The notes: generated by a model not told the origin, from the sequence alone. A stretch of 64,000 bases of DNA from Pseudoprimorskyibacter insulae (GCF_900302505.1 NZ_OMOJ01000005.1:234127-298126); one strand, 5' to 3'. Positions 43,356 through 52,379 are shown, counted from the first letter of the stretch. Translations and numbers: made by a program.

Positions 43356-44531
43356 ATGACTTTCGAAATTTCCTATGAACAGCGCATGCTCGTGGACACG
43401 GTGCGCGGCTTCATCAAAGACGAACTTACCCCGCTGGAAGAGATGATCGAACAGACGGGCGCTCTGCCCGATGACACCGCCCGCGCGGTGTTCAAAAAAT
43501 CCTCGGCGCTGGGGCTGTATGGTATGAACATCCCCGAAGAGTTCGGCGGCGGCGGTCTGTCCTGCCTTGATCAGATGATGGTCGAAGAACAGTTCGGCCA
43601 CACCACCGATATTCTGATCCGCCGCGCTTTTGGCAACGTCTATGAAGTGCTTTTGTCCTGCACCGGCGCGCAAGTGGACCGCTGGCTGACCCCGGCGGTC
43701 AAAGGCGAACGTGTCTGTTCCATCGCCTTTACCGAACCGGGTGCCGGATCGGACGCTGCGGGCATCAAGACCAAGGCCGTGCGCAAGGGCGACAAATGGG
43801 TGCTGTCTGGCATGAAGCACTACATCTCGGACGGGTCGTTTTCCGATTTCTTCGTGGTCACCGCTGTCACTGACCCCAGCAAGGGCCATCGCGGCATTTC
43901 GATGTTCTTGGTCGATAAGGGCATGCCCGGATTCAGCCTTGGGCGCGATCAGGCGATGATGGGCATTCGCGGCACCTCGCATCTGGATCTGCACTTTGAT
44001 GAGGTCGAGCTGACCGACGACCACCTGCTTGGCACCGAAGGCGAAGGGCTAAAGCTGGCGCTGTCGGTTCTGGGCCGCGTGCGTCTGGCACAGGTGGCGG
44101 CACGCGCCATCGGCAAATCGACCAAGATCCTGCAAATGACGCTGGATCACGCCCGCGACCGGCACCAGTTCGGCCAATCTTTGGGCGATTTCCAGATGGT
44201 GCAGCAAATGCTGGCCGATAGCGCGATTGAGATCAACGCCGCCCGCGCCGCCCTATGGGACTGCGCCGCGCAACTGGATGCAGGCCAAGACGTGCGGACC
44301 AAAATCTCGGCCTTGAAGGTGCAAGGGGCAGAAACGCTGGGCCGTGTGGTGGATCGCGCTGTGCAGATCTATGGCGGCATGGGCTTTTCCAAGGATCTGC
44401 CGATCGAGCGCTATTACCGCGACGCCCGGATCTATCGCATCTTTGACGGCGCCAGCGAGGTGCATCGCAGCGTGATCGCCAAGACCATGCTGAAGGGCTC
44501 AACCTCTGTTTTTGATCCGTGGAGCGCATGA
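43356..44531 (+). CDS. Acyl-CoA dehydrogenase
   Basis: 391 aa, normal size. It oxidises a CoA thioester at C2-C3 with FAD and passes electrons to ETF. Family marks: CSIAFTEPGAGSDAAGIKTK (FAD/substrate loop), WVLSGMKHYISDGSFSDF, GIRGTSHLDLHFDEVEL, RHQFGQSLGDFQMVQQMLAD and the C-terminal RIFDGASEVHRSVIA. In the last motif the usual catalytic Glu (YEGT) position is Asp, as in FDG-type subgroups. The ATG at 43356 follows AAGGACAGCCAA; a TTG at 43332 overlapping the NIPSNAP stop is the alternative. The acyl group is probably a ring-derived CoA ester. Confidence 0.93.
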   Translation: MTFEISYEQRMLVDTVRGFIKDELTPLEEMIEQTGALPDDTARAVFKKSSALGLYGMNIPEEFGGGGLSCLDQMMVEEQFGHTTDILIRRAFGNVYEVLLSCTGAQVDRWLTPAVKGERVCSIAFTEPGAGSDAAGIKTKAVRKGDKWVLSGMKHYISDGSFSDFFVVTAVTDPSKGHRGISMFLVDKGMPGFSLGRDQAMMGIRGTSHLDLHFDEVELTDDHLLGTEGEGLKLALSVLGRVRLAQVAARAIGKSTKILQMTLDHARDRHQFGQSLGDFQMVQQMLADSAIEINAARAALWDCAAQLDAGQDVRTKISALKVQGAETLGRVVDRAVQIYGGMGFSKDLPIERYYRDARIYRIFDGASEVHRSVIAKTMLKGSTSVFDPWSA

Positions 44532-46054
44532 TGCAACCCAAGTTCATGAGCGCCGCAGACGCGGTTGCGCTGGTGCCCGATGATGCGACGATCACCATCA
44601 CCGGGGGCGGCGGCGGTCTGTGTGAGGCGATGCTGTTGCAGCAAGCCATCGAGGAACGGTTCCTGACAACCGGCCATCCGCGCAATATGACGCTGGTCCA
44701 TTCGCTGGGCATCGGCAATCGCAAAGACACCGGCGTGTCGCGCTTTGCCCATCCCGGCATGGTGCGCAAGGTAATCGGCGGGCATTGGGTCTGGTCGCCG
44801 CGCATGCAGCAAATGGCCGCCAACAATGAGATCGAGGCCCATGTCCTGCCCGGCGGCGTGGCCATGCAATTGATGCGCGAGATCGCCGCCAAACGCCCCG
44901 GCCTGATCACCCATGTCGGGCTTGGCACCTTTATCGACCCGCGCGTCGATGGGGGCCGGATGAACGAGGCCGCCAAAGACCCGCTGTGCGAGGTCATGCA
45001 GATCGACGGGCGCGAATACCTGCGCTACCTGCCCTTCCCGGTCCATGCCTGCCTGCTCAAAGGGTCGATCGCCGATGATGACGGCAACATCAGCCTTGAT
45101 GAAGAACCGGCCAACGTCGACACCTACGCCGTCGCGGCGGCTGTGCACAATTCCGGCGGCAAGGTGATCTTTCAGGTGCGCGACCGCGTGGCATCTGGAA
45201 CGCTTGGCGCACGGCAAGTGCGGGTTCCGGCGGCGATTGTCGATGCGATTGTCGTCGATCCGAACCAGACCCAAGGCTATGAGATCACCTATGATCCGTC
45301 GATCTCGGGCCAGTCGCGGCGCGACCTGCCTGCCCCCGCCGACCCCGGCTTTTCAGCGCGGCGCATCGTGGCCAACCGCGCCCGGCAAGAACTGCGGGAT
45401 GGCGCGATCATCAACTACGGCTTTGGCATCCCCGATGAGATCGCGACCATCGTCGCCGCACGCGGGGAACAGGGCCGTTATTACCAGACCATCGAACATG
45501 GCACCTATGGCGGGCGGCTGCTGACCGGCACTTTGTTCGGCTATTCGCAAAACGCCAGTTGCATGATCGACGGGCCGTCGCAGTTTGATTTCTACGCAGG
45601 CGGCGGGTTGGACATCGCCTTTCTGGGCTTTGGACAGGTGGACAAGGCGGGCAACGTCAACGCCTCCAAACTGGGTGGTATGCCGGTCGGCCCGGGCGGG
45701 TTTATCGACATTGCGCAGAACGCCCGCACGGTGGTCTTTGTTGGCACGTTTGACGCCAAGGGCACCAAGGTTCAATCCGGCAAGGGCGATCTGACGATTG
45801 AGCGCCACGGCGACGTGCAGAAGTTCGTGGATCAGGTAGATCAGATTACCTTCTCGGGGGCGCAGGCGCTGCGGCAAGGGCAGCGGGTGCTATACGTGAC
45901 AGAACGCGCGGTGTTCCGTTTGGACAGTGACGGGCTAACCCTGATCGAACTGGCGCCGGGCGTGGATCTGCACCGCGATGTGCTGGACCGGATGGCCTTT
46001 GCGCCAGACCACGGCGACGTGGGCCTGATGTCGCAAGACTGCTTTATCGGTTAA
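44528..46054 (+). CDS. Fused family I CoA-transferase (YdiF/propionate CoA-transferase type)
   Basis: 508 aa with both halves on one chain. The first half carries TITGGGGGLCEAMLLQQAIE and IDPRVDGGRMNEAAKD. The second carries NYGFGIPDEIATIVAARGEQ and TIEHGTYGG, whose Glu should be the catalytic residue forming the glutamyl-CoA intermediate, then GGGLDIAFLGFGQVDKAGNV. It transfers CoA between short acids; its position after the acyl-CoA dehydrogenase suggests activation of the pathway acid. The start is one of two tandem ATGs at 44528/44531, overlapping the previous stop. The 3' end overlaps the convergent IclR gene by four bases. Confidence 0.9.
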   Translation: MMQPKFMSAADAVALVPDDATITITGGGGGLCEAMLLQQAIEERFLTTGHPRNMTLVHSLGIGNRKDTGVSRFAHPGMVRKVIGGHWVWSPRMQQMAANNEIEAHVLPGGVAMQLMREIAAKRPGLITHVGLGTFIDPRVDGGRMNEAAKDPLCEVMQIDGREYLRYLPFPVHACLLKGSIADDDGNISLDEEPANVDTYAVAAAVHNSGGKVIFQVRDRVASGTLGARQVRVPAAIVDAIVVDPNQTQGYEITYDPSISGQSRRDLPAPADPGFSARRIVANRARQELRDGAIINYGFGIPDEIATIVAARGEQGRYYQTIEHGTYGGRLLTGTLFGYSQNASCMIDGPSQFDFYAGGGLDIAFLGFGQVDKAGNVNASKLGGMPVGPGGFIDIAQNARTVVFVGTFDAKGTKVQSGKGDLTIERHGDVQKFVDQVDQITFSGAQALRQGQRVLYVTERAVFRLDSDGLTLIELAPGVDLHRDVLDRMAFAPDHGDVGLMSQDCFIG

Positions 46055-46812
46055 CGCAGCATATTGCGCAGCCCGTCCTGCGCCTTCAGCAGTTCGGGCA
46101 GGCAGCGGGTCGACAGGTCTGCGGTCGGCATCTGCGCCGCCGCGACGCCTACGTTGACCGCCGCCACCACCCGCCCGGTGGCGGATATCAGCGGCACGGC
46201 AATCGACCGCAGCCCCAGTTCGATCTCTTGGTCGACAAGGGCATAACCGTTCGACCGCGCCGCAGCGATGGCGGCCATCACGTCATCGGGCGTTGTGCGG
46301 CTGTTGGGCGTGCGCGGCGACAGGTCGGACCGGGCCACCACATCCCGCGCCTGATCCTCGGGCAGTTGCGCCAGCAGAACCCGCCCCATCGAGGTGCAAT
46401 GCGCAGGCAGGCGCGATCCCGGCATCAGACCAATGGTCATCACCCGCCGCTGCGCCGCGCGGGCGATATAGATGATCTCCAGATCGTCAAGCACCGACAC
46501 AGACACCGATTGCTGAAGGCGTTCTGACATCTGATCCAGCCATGGCTGCACCACCTGCGTCAGCGGAAAGGCCGACAAAGCGCCATTGCCCAGCCGCAGC
46601 ACCTTGGGCGTGGGGGTAAAGAACTTGCCATCATAGCTGGTGTAACCCAGTTCGGTCAGGGTCAGCAGGCAGCGCCGTGCGGCGGCCCGGTCCAGCCCGG
46701 TTTCGACGGCCGCCTCAGACACCGACAGGCGCGGATGACGTTCGCCAAACGCCTCTAGCACGGCCAGCCCCTTGGCCAGAGATCCCAGATAATCCGTTGG
46801 TTTGATCGGCAT
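46051..46812 (-). CDS. IclR-family regulator, PcaR/PobR type
   Basis: 253 aa. Begins with KPTDYLGSLAKGLAVLEAFG and the helix-turn-helix SVSEAAVETGLDRAAARRCL, then ELGYTSYDGKFFTPTPKVL, the pattern I know from PcaR/PcaU regulators of the beta-ketoadipate pathway. The effector domain has HCTSMGRVLLAQLP and LVDQEIELGLRSIAVPL. It is divergent from pcaI with a matching operator between them, so it probably controls pcaIJF, with beta-ketoadipate or protocatechuate as likely effector. Confidence 0.9.
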   Translation of the reverse strand: MPIKPTDYLGSLAKGLAVLEAFGERHPRLSVSEAAVETGLDRAAARRCLLTLTELGYTSYDGKFFTPTPKVLRLGNGALSAFPLTQVVQPWLDQMSERLQQSVSVSVLDDLEIIYIARAAQRRVMTIGLMPGSRLPAHCTSMGRVLLAQLPEDQARDVVARSDLSPRTPNSRTTPDDVMAAIAAARSNGYALVDQEIELGLRSIAVPLISATGRVVAAVNVGVAAAQMPTADLSTRCLPELLKAQDGLRNMLR

Positions 46813-46841
46813 GTGAACACATCTGCGCGTATAATGAACAA

Positions 46842-46860
46842 GGGTCGATATACGAACATT
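46842..46860. promoter_or_regulatory. Candidate IclR (PcaR-type) operator
   Basis: On the minus strand AATGTTCGTATATCGACCC, close to the remembered PcaR/PobR-type consensus TGTTCGATNATCGNACA. It lies between the divergent IclR and pcaI genes. A perfect TATAAT is at 46830-46835. Confidence 0.5.
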
Positions 46861-46923
46861 CTACCTATGCGGACAAGTCGAAACCGCCTAGACCTAGGCC
46901 CAAACCCAAGAGAGGCGCAACCC

Positions 46924-47643
46924 ATGGACAAAACCTGCCCTACGCTGGCCGACGCTGTCGCAGGCATCGAAGACGGTGCATCGGTGATGATCGGCGGCTT
47001 TGGCGGATCTGGCGCGCCGATTGAACTGCTGCACGCGTTGGTGGACCGGTTCCGCGCGACGGGATCGCCCAAGAACCTGACCATCGTCAACAACAACGCA
47101 GGCAATGGCGGGATTGGCATCGCCGCGATGATTGCCGCCGGGATGGTGCGCAAGGTGATCTGCTCCTTCCCCCGCACCTCGCAGCCGCATGCGTTCAACG
47201 AAAAATACGCCTCGGGCGAATTGGAGCTGGAACTGGTGCCGCAAGGCACGTTGGCCGAACGCATCCGCGCAGGCGGCGCGGGCATTCCGGCCTTCTACAC
47301 GCCAACGGGCTATGGCACCGATCTGGCGGCAGGCAAACCGGTGGCCGAATTTGACGGCAAACATTACATTCAGGAACGCTGGCTCAAGGCCGATGTGGCG
47401 CTGGTCAAGGCCGAGCATGGCGATGCCTATGGCAACCTGACCTACCGCTTGGCCGCGCGGAACTTCAACCCGCTGATGTGCATGGCCGCGATGCACTCAA
47501 TCGCGCAGGTCACCCGCATCGTGCCTTTGGGCGAGATTGCCCCGCAAGACGTCATCACCCCCGGTATTTTCGTCAATACTGTGGTCGAGATGCCAACCCC
47601 GAGACAAGAAGAAACCCGCGTGCGCGATCAGGAGGTGTACTGA
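46924..47643 (+). CDS. pcaI: 3-oxoadipate CoA-transferase subunit A
   Basis: 239 aa. With pcaJ it moves CoA from succinyl-CoA to beta-ketoadipate. Typical stretches: SVMIGGFGGSGAPIELLHAL, IVNNNAGNGGIGIAAMIAAG, VRKVICSFPRTSQPHAFNEK and ELELELVPQGTLAERIRAGG. The ATG at 46924 follows AGAGAGGCGCAACCC; in-frame starts up to 46813 fall in the operator region. The stop shares a base with the pcaJ start. Other succinyl-CoA:3-oxoacid transferases are similar, but the pcaI-pcaJ-pcaF order and PcaR-type regulator support this name. Confidence 0.9.
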   Translation: MDKTCPTLADAVAGIEDGASVMIGGFGGSGAPIELLHALVDRFRATGSPKNLTIVNNNAGNGGIGIAAMIAAGMVRKVICSFPRTSQPHAFNEKYASGELELELVPQGTLAERIRAGGAGIPAFYTPTGYGTDLAAGKPVAEFDGKHYIQERWLKADVALVKAEHGDAYGNLTYRLAARNFNPLMCMAAMHSIAQVTRIVPLGEIAPQDVITPGIFVNTVVEMPTPRQEETRVRDQEVY

Positions 47644-48320
47644 TGACCCTTCCCAAACTGACAAACGCGCAAATCGCGTGGCGTGCGGCGCAAGACATCG
47701 CCGATGGGGCCTATGTGAACCTTGGCATCGGCCTGCCTGAGCTTTGCGCCCGGTTTCAGCCCGAAGGCCGCCGCGCGATGTTCCACACCGAAAACGGCAT
47801 TCTGGGCTTTGGCCCCGCGCCTGAGGCGGGCCAAGAAGACTGGGACGTGATCAATGCCGGGAAAAAGGCCGTCACCCTTAGCCCCGGTGCCGCGATCTTT
47901 CACCATGCCGACAGTTTCGCCATGGTGCGCGGCGGGCATCTGGACATGGCCATTCTGGGCGCGTTCCAAGTGGCCGCGACCGGCGATCTGGCCAATTGGC
48001 GGCTTGGGGCCTCGGGCGTGCCGGCGGTGGGCGGCGCGATGGATCTGGTGAACGGCGTGAAACAAGTCGTCGTTCTGACCGATCACGTCACCAAGGACGG
48101 CAAGCCCAAGCTGGTGGACACCTGCACCTACCCCCTGACGGGCGTCGGCTGCGTGACGCGCGTCTATACCTCACTTGCCGTGATCGACATTGACCCGCGC
48201 GGCTTTGTCCTGCGCGAAAAACCTGCTGGCATGAGCTTGGACGAGCTGCAAGCCGTGACCGGCGCCCCGCTTCACACCGATGGCCCTGTGGCCGATTTGA
48301 CTGCACCGAAGGTAGACTGA
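47643..48320 (+). CDS. pcaJ: 3-oxoadipate CoA-transferase subunit B
   Basis: 225 aa. Carries the catalytic Glu in MFHTENGILGFGPAP. Other marks: GAYVNLGIGLPELCARF, RGGHLDMAILGAFQVAATGD, GGAMDLVNGVKQVVVLTDHV, CTYPLTGVGCVTRVYTSLAV. The ATG overlaps the pcaI stop (TGATG) and the stop overlaps the thiolase start in the same way, so the three genes are one translational unit. Confidence 0.92.
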   Translation: MTLPKLTNAQIAWRAAQDIADGAYVNLGIGLPELCARFQPEGRRAMFHTENGILGFGPAPEAGQEDWDVINAGKKAVTLSPGAAIFHHADSFAMVRGGHLDMAILGAFQVAATGDLANWRLGASGVPAVGGAMDLVNGVKQVVVLTDHVTKDGKPKLVDTCTYPLTGVGCVTRVYTSLAVIDIDPRGFVLREKPAGMSLDELQAVTGAPLHTDGPVADLTAPKVD

Positions 48321-49525
48321 TGACCGACGCTTATATCTGTGACTACATCCGCACCCCGATTGGCCGCTATGGCGGCGCATTGTCCAGCGTGCGCGCCGAC
48401 GATTTGGGCGCGGTGCCGCTGCGGGCCTTGGCCGAGCGCAATGCCGCAATGGATCTGGCCGCGATTGACGAGGTGTATTTCGGCTGTGCCAACCAAGCGG
48501 GCGAAGACAACCGCAACGTCGCGCGAATGTCGGTTCTGCTGGCGGGCTATCCCGACAGCGTGCCGGGCACGACCCTGAACCGGCTGTGCGGGTCGGGCAT
48601 GGATGCCCTGTTGGCCGCCGCCCGGTCGATCAAGGCAGGTGAGGCGGATCTTGTCATCGCAGGCGGCGTCGAAAGCATGAGCCGCGCGCCCTTTGTCATG
48701 CCCAAGGCCGACACCGCCTTTTCGCGCAGCAATGCGGTCTATGACACCACCATCGGCTGGCGCTTCATCAACCCGGTTCTGAAGGCGCAATATGGCGTGG
48801 ATTCCATGCCGGAAACCGCCGAGAACGTGGCCGAGGATTTCAACATCTCGCGCGAAGATCAGGATGCCTTTGCCATCCGGTCGCAGCAAAAGGCAGGCGC
48901 GGCCATGGCCAACGGTCGCCTTGCCCGTGAAATCACGCCCGTGTCGATCCCGCAGCGCCGGGGCGATCCGATTGTCGTCTCAGAAGACGAACACCCCCGC
49001 CCCGACACCACGCTGGCCGGGCTGCAAAAACTGAAGACGTTTGTGAAGGCCGATGGGTCGATCACGGCCGGCAATGCCTCGGGCGTCAACGACGGGGCCG
49101 CGGCGCTGATCGTCGCCTCTGAGGCTGCGGTCAAAGCCCATGGCCTGACGCCCATCGCCCGCGTGCTTGGCGGCGCGACGGCAGGCGTTGCCCCGCGCAT
49201 CATGGGTTTTGGCCCTGCGCCCGCATCCAAGAAACTGATGGCCCGCCTTGGCCTGACGGCTGGCGATTTCGACGTGATCGAACTGAACGAAGCCTTTGCC
49301 TCGCAAGGATTGGCCACGCTGCGCGATCTGGGCATTGCCGATGATGACGCCCGCGTGAACCCCAATGGCGGCGCGATCGCGCTAGGTCACCCCTTGGGCA
49401 TGTCGGGCGCACGGATTGCCGGTAGCGCCGCGCTAGAGCTGCAATTGACCGGCGGCAAGCTGGCGTTGGCGACGATGTGCATTGGCGTGGGCCAAGGCAT
49501 CGCCGTGGCCTTGGAACGGGTCTAA
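48320..49525 (+). CDS. pcaF: Beta-ketoadipyl-CoA thiolase
   Basis: 401 aa. Cleaves beta-ketoadipyl-CoA to succinyl-CoA and acetyl-CoA. The acylation Cys is in TTLNRLCGSGMDALLAAARS, and the C-terminal pair is His in NPNGGAIALGHPLGMSGAR and Cys in MCIGVGQGIAVALERV. DAYICDYIRTPIGRYGGALS and VYFGCANQAGEDNRNVARM are typical of the PcaF/PaaJ subgroup. A stem-loop follows the stop, convergent with the MarR gene. Confidence 0.93.
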   Translation: MTDAYICDYIRTPIGRYGGALSSVRADDLGAVPLRALAERNAAMDLAAIDEVYFGCANQAGEDNRNVARMSVLLAGYPDSVPGTTLNRLCGSGMDALLAAARSIKAGEADLVIAGGVESMSRAPFVMPKADTAFSRSNAVYDTTIGWRFINPVLKAQYGVDSMPETAENVAEDFNISREDQDAFAIRSQQKAGAAMANGRLAREITPVSIPQRRGDPIVVSEDEHPRPDTTLAGLQKLKTFVKADGSITAGNASGVNDGAAALIVASEAAVKAHGLTPIARVLGGATAGVAPRIMGFGPAPASKKLMARLGLTAGDFDVIELNEAFASQGLATLRDLGIADDDARVNPNGGAIALGHPLGMSGARIAGSAALELQLTGGKLALATMCIGVGQGIAVALERV

Positions 49526-49531
49526 CCCCCT

Positions 49532-49564
49532 GCTGGGCGACCTTATTCGCTTAGGTTGCCCAGC
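49532..49564. terminator. Hairpin between convergent pcaF and marR-type genes
   Basis: GCTGGGCGACC (49532-49542) pairs over 11 positions (one G-U) with GGTTGCCCAGC (49554-49564), loop TTATTCGCTTA. It begins 6 bases after the pcaF stop and overlaps the last codons of the MarR gene. Bidirectional terminator candidate without a U-tract. Confidence 0.6.
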
Positions 49565-50025
49565 ATCGCCCGCATGACCTTCAGAAAGGTCTCATACTCG
49601 GCGGGTTCAATATCGCCGATCATCGCGGCCTCACACTCAAGCGCGATATCCAGAAGCGTGTCGTGAGTGGTCAGGCCCTTTTCGGACAGCCACCAGCGTT
49701 TTTTACGCGCGTCGGCCTCATCCGCCTCAAACCGCAAATAACCGCCATTATCCAGCACCTTCAGCGTGCGGCTAGCCGCCGCTTTATCCAGCCGGATCAC
49801 CGCGCAGATGCGGTTGGCCGTGATGCCCGGTTCGATGTTCAGCATGGCAATGATACGCCATTCGACAATCCCCAGCCCGAAGCGATCCCGATAAATCGCA
49901 GCCGTCTTGCGTTGCCAGGCGCTGCTGACCGCGTTGAGCAAGAACGGGGCGTAATTGTCGATGTCCAGAATGGTCACGCCGTCGCGTGTTTTGACCGGAC
50001 TGGACAGGCGCGTAGACTGCGGCAT
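49543..50025 (-). CDS. MarR-family transcriptional regulator
   Basis: 160 aa. Central winged helix: GLGIVEWRIIAMLNIEPGIT, then ICAVIRLDKAAASRTLKVLD and wing DEADARKKRWWLSEKG. N- and C-terminal helices form the dimer. It follows the ferredoxin gene by 78 bases on the same strand, as possible last gene of the importer-P450-ferredoxin operon. MarR proteins of this setting usually repress aromatic-acid genes and release on binding the acid or its CoA ester. Two palindromes TTGA-N4-TCAA far upstream before the operon's first gene are candidate targets. Confidence 0.9.
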   Translation of the reverse strand: MPQSTRLSSPVKTRDGVTILDIDNYAPFLLNAVSSAWQRKTAAIYRDRFGLGIVEWRIIAMLNIEPGITANRICAVIRLDKAAASRTLKVLDNGGYLRFEADEADARKKRWWLSEKGLTTHDTLLDIALECEAAMIGDIEPAEYETFLKVMRAMLGNLSE

Positions 50026-50103
50026 GTGGAATTCCCGTATTCTGAATCCGCGCCGGTCTAACGGCTTTGCCCCCGCCTGTCACGGGGGCAAAGCGGCACG
50101 GGG

Positions 50104-50427
50104 CTAGGTCTGGCTTTCGGGCAGATGCACCACCAGCCCGTCCAGATCAGGCGTCAGGCGGATTTGGCAAGACAGGCGCGATGTGTCCTGCATTTCAACC
50201 GCCGCGCAATCAAGCAAGTCTTCCTCGCCGTCCATGCGCGTACCGGTTTTGTCCGTCCACGCCTCATCTACAAAGCAGTGACAAGTCGCGCAGGCCATCG
50301 AGCCTCCACATTCGCCGATGATGCCATCCACACCGCTGTTCAGCGCGGTTTGCATCACGCTTTCACCGACATTTCCAGCCACGGTCTGGCGGCTGCCGCT
50401 CGCGGCCACATAGGTTACGTTCACCAT
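50104..50427 (-). CDS. [2Fe-2S] ferredoxin, adrenodoxin/putidaredoxin class
   Basis: 107 aa. Cluster ligands Cys40, Cys46, Cys49 and Cys87 follow the C-x5-C-x2-C...C pattern (GECGGSMACATCHCFVDEAW, then RLSCQIRLTP). This class delivers single electrons to class I cytochromes P450. It starts 9 bases after the P450 stop, so it should be the dedicated donor, like palustrisredoxin for CYP199A2. No ferredoxin reductase is encoded in the window, so that partner must come from elsewhere. Extra Cys51 and Cys74 are not ligands. Confidence 0.93.
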   Translation of the reverse strand: MVNVTYVAASGSRQTVAGNVGESVMQTALNSGVDGIIGECGGSMACATCHCFVDEAWTDKTGTRMDGEEDLLDCAAVEMQDTSRLSCQIRLTPDLDGLVVHLPESQT

Positions 50428-50436
50428 ATCTTTCCC

Positions 50437-51669
50437 TTACTTTCCAATGAATTGCATCGGCAACTTGTCCAGCGCGCAGATCGCATTGTTGGGCCGCCAT
50501 TCGGGCGCTCCGGTAAATTCAATGCGGTCCACCTTGCGAAGCATGACCGACAGAACGGCCTCCAGCTCGCCCCGCGCGATGTTCTGGCCAACGCAGCCGT
50601 GGATGCCCGCGCCAAAGGCCACATGGCCCACCGGCTTGCGATCAATGCGGAACACCTCGGGGTCGCCCCATTTTTCAGGGTCCGAGTTTGCCGCGCCCAG
50701 CACACAGATGATCTTGGTTCCGGCCTCGATCTTGGTGCCCGCGACCTCGGTATCCACGCCCGCCGTGCGGCCAAAGGTGTGTACGGGCGAGGTAAAGCGC
50801 AGGATCTCTTCGAACGCCGCGCGGATCTGGGTCGGGTCGCGCTTCAGCGCTTCCCACTGATCGGGAAATTGGCCGAAGCAATACATCGCGTTGCCGATGC
50901 CAGTAACGGTCGTATCCACCCCCGCCGAGAAGAACGACCGCACCAGCATCCCGGCCTCATCCTCGGTGATCTCGCCCGCATCCGCGGCCTGATAGACCAG
51001 CGCACCAAGCCCGTCTTTGCTCAGCGCGTCGCGCTGGCAGGCACGGGTGACGATTGGCACGATTTCCTCGGCCGCTTTGAACGCCGCCTGACGCAGCGCG
51101 TTGTTCGGACCGACCGCGTTGAAGACCATCGCGCCGTAATCGACCAGATGGCGCGCGCTCACGTTGCTCATGCCAACGGCGATGGGGAAGACCGATGTGG
51201 GGAACACCTCGGCGAAGTCTTCGACGCCTTCGAACGGGCCGCGCGCGATCAGATCGTCGATCAGCGGCTCGGCGGTGGCAAGGAACATGTCCATCAGCCC
51301 CCGCACCACCTTTGGCGACAGCGCCCGCGTCAGGATCTTGCGGGTTTTTGTGTGATCGGGCGGATCGACCTCAAGAATGATCGAGGGCGGGCGATAGGGC
51401 GGGATCAGCTTGTAATCATCCAGCCCCACCCCGTGCGAGGACAGGAACCGCGTGTGATCGCTGAACACCTCGCGGACGGTGCTGAACCGGCCCATAGCCA
51501 GCACGGAATACTTTGGAATGTAAACGAAATCCCCCAAACGGCGCAGTTCGGCGTAAAAGGCATGCGGGTCACGTAGGATCGCCTCGTCATAGGGGTCTAC
51601 GTCCCAGACGGGCACGCCCGGCGGCGGGTCAATCTTGCGGTGGCCTTCGATGATCTCGACTTGTGTCAT
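50437..51669 (-). CDS. Cytochrome P450, CYP199-like
   Basis: 410 aa soluble bacterial P450. Haem-ligand loop FGAGIHGCVGQ with Cys at about residue 359; I-helix SFFSAGVDTTVTG with the acid-alcohol-type pair; ExxR in EEILRFTSP. Several stretches recall Rhodopseudomonas CYP199A2/A4 by memory: FLSSHGVGLDDYKLIPPYRP, SIILEVDPPDHTKTRKIL and VFNAVGPNNALRQAAF. CYP199A enzymes oxidise para-substituted benzoic acids (for example O-demethylation of 4-methoxybenzoate), the Ser/Gly-rich B'-region binding the carboxylate. The gene overlaps the LivF-type ATPase by four bases and precedes the ferredoxin, which ties uptake to oxidation. Confidence 0.92.
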   Translation of the reverse strand: MTQVEIIEGHRKIDPPPGVPVWDVDPYDEAILRDPHAFYAELRRLGDFVYIPKYSVLAMGRFSTVREVFSDHTRFLSSHGVGLDDYKLIPPYRPPSIILEVDPPDHTKTRKILTRALSPKVVRGLMDMFLATAEPLIDDLIARGPFEGVEDFAEVFPTSVFPIAVGMSNVSARHLVDYGAMVFNAVGPNNALRQAAFKAAEEIVPIVTRACQRDALSKDGLGALVYQAADAGEITEDEAGMLVRSFFSAGVDTTVTGIGNAMYCFGQFPDQWEALKRDPTQIRAAFEEILRFTSPVHTFGRTAGVDTEVAGTKIEAGTKIICVLGAANSDPEKWGDPEVFRIDRKPVGHVAFGAGIHGCVGQNIARGELEAVLSVMLRKVDRIEFTGAPEWRPNNAICALDKLPMQFIGK

Positions 51670-52379
51670 GTGTCCTCCTCACTCGTCAGGGCCAGACCGA
51701 CATGGCGGTGCAGCAAGTCCGGCGCTTGTTTTAATTCATCGGAGGGGCCGTCATGGACGATCGCCCCATTCGACATCAAAACCGCGCGGCTGGCAAAGCT
51801 CAGCGCGGCCTCGGCATGTTGTTCGACAAGAAGGAGTGTCCGGCCCGATTGGGCCAGCTTGTCGAACACGTCCATCAGGTGTTCGCAAATGACAGGGGCA
51901 AGGCCCTCAAGCGGTTCGTCCAGCAAGATCACCTGCGGTTCTGTCATCAGCGTGCGGGCGATGGCCAGCATCTGCTGTTCCCCGCCCGACAGTTGCCCGC
52001 CCCCGTTGCGGCGGCGTTCCTTGAGGCGCGGGAACAGGGCGTAAGCCTCCTCCAGCGCCATGGTTCCATTGGCAGCCAGAAGGTTTTCCTCGACCGAAAG
52101 GGATTTGAAGATATCGCGGGTTTGCGGCACCAGACCCAGCCCCAGCGCATTGCGTTTGAACGGCGGCAAACGGTCGATGCGCTGGCCGTTCAGGGTGATC
52201 TGCCCGCCATGCATCCGCGTCAGGCCCATCATGGTGGCCATCAGCGTGGTCTTGCCCGCGCCGTTGCGGCCGATGATGGCCAAACGCTCGCCCTTATGAA
52301 TGCTCAGCGACACGCCGCGCAGCACATGGGTCGGGCCGTAACCAGCTGTCACATCGGTAAAAGTCAGGATCTCAGTCAT
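51666..52379 (-). CDS. LivF-type ABC ATPase (cluster 2)
   Basis: 237 aa. Walker A GRNGAGKTTLMATMM, signature LSGGEQQMLAIAR, Walker B VILLDEPLEGLAP, switch LLVEQHAEAALSFA. One of two ATPases of the second liv-type importer. It overlaps the LivG-type gene by 8 bases and the P450 gene by four. Confidence 0.92.
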   Translation of the reverse strand: MTEILTFTDVTAGYGPTHVLRGVSLSIHKGERLAIIGRNGAGKTTLMATMMGLTRMHGGQITLNGQRIDRLPPFKRNALGLGLVPQTRDIFKSLSVEENLLAANGTMALEEAYALFPRLKERRRNGGGQLSGGEQQMLAIARTLMTEPQVILLDEPLEGLAPVICEHLMDVFDKLAQSGRTLLLVEQHAEAALSFASRAVLMSNGAIVHDGPSDELKQAPDLLHRHVGLALTSEEDT

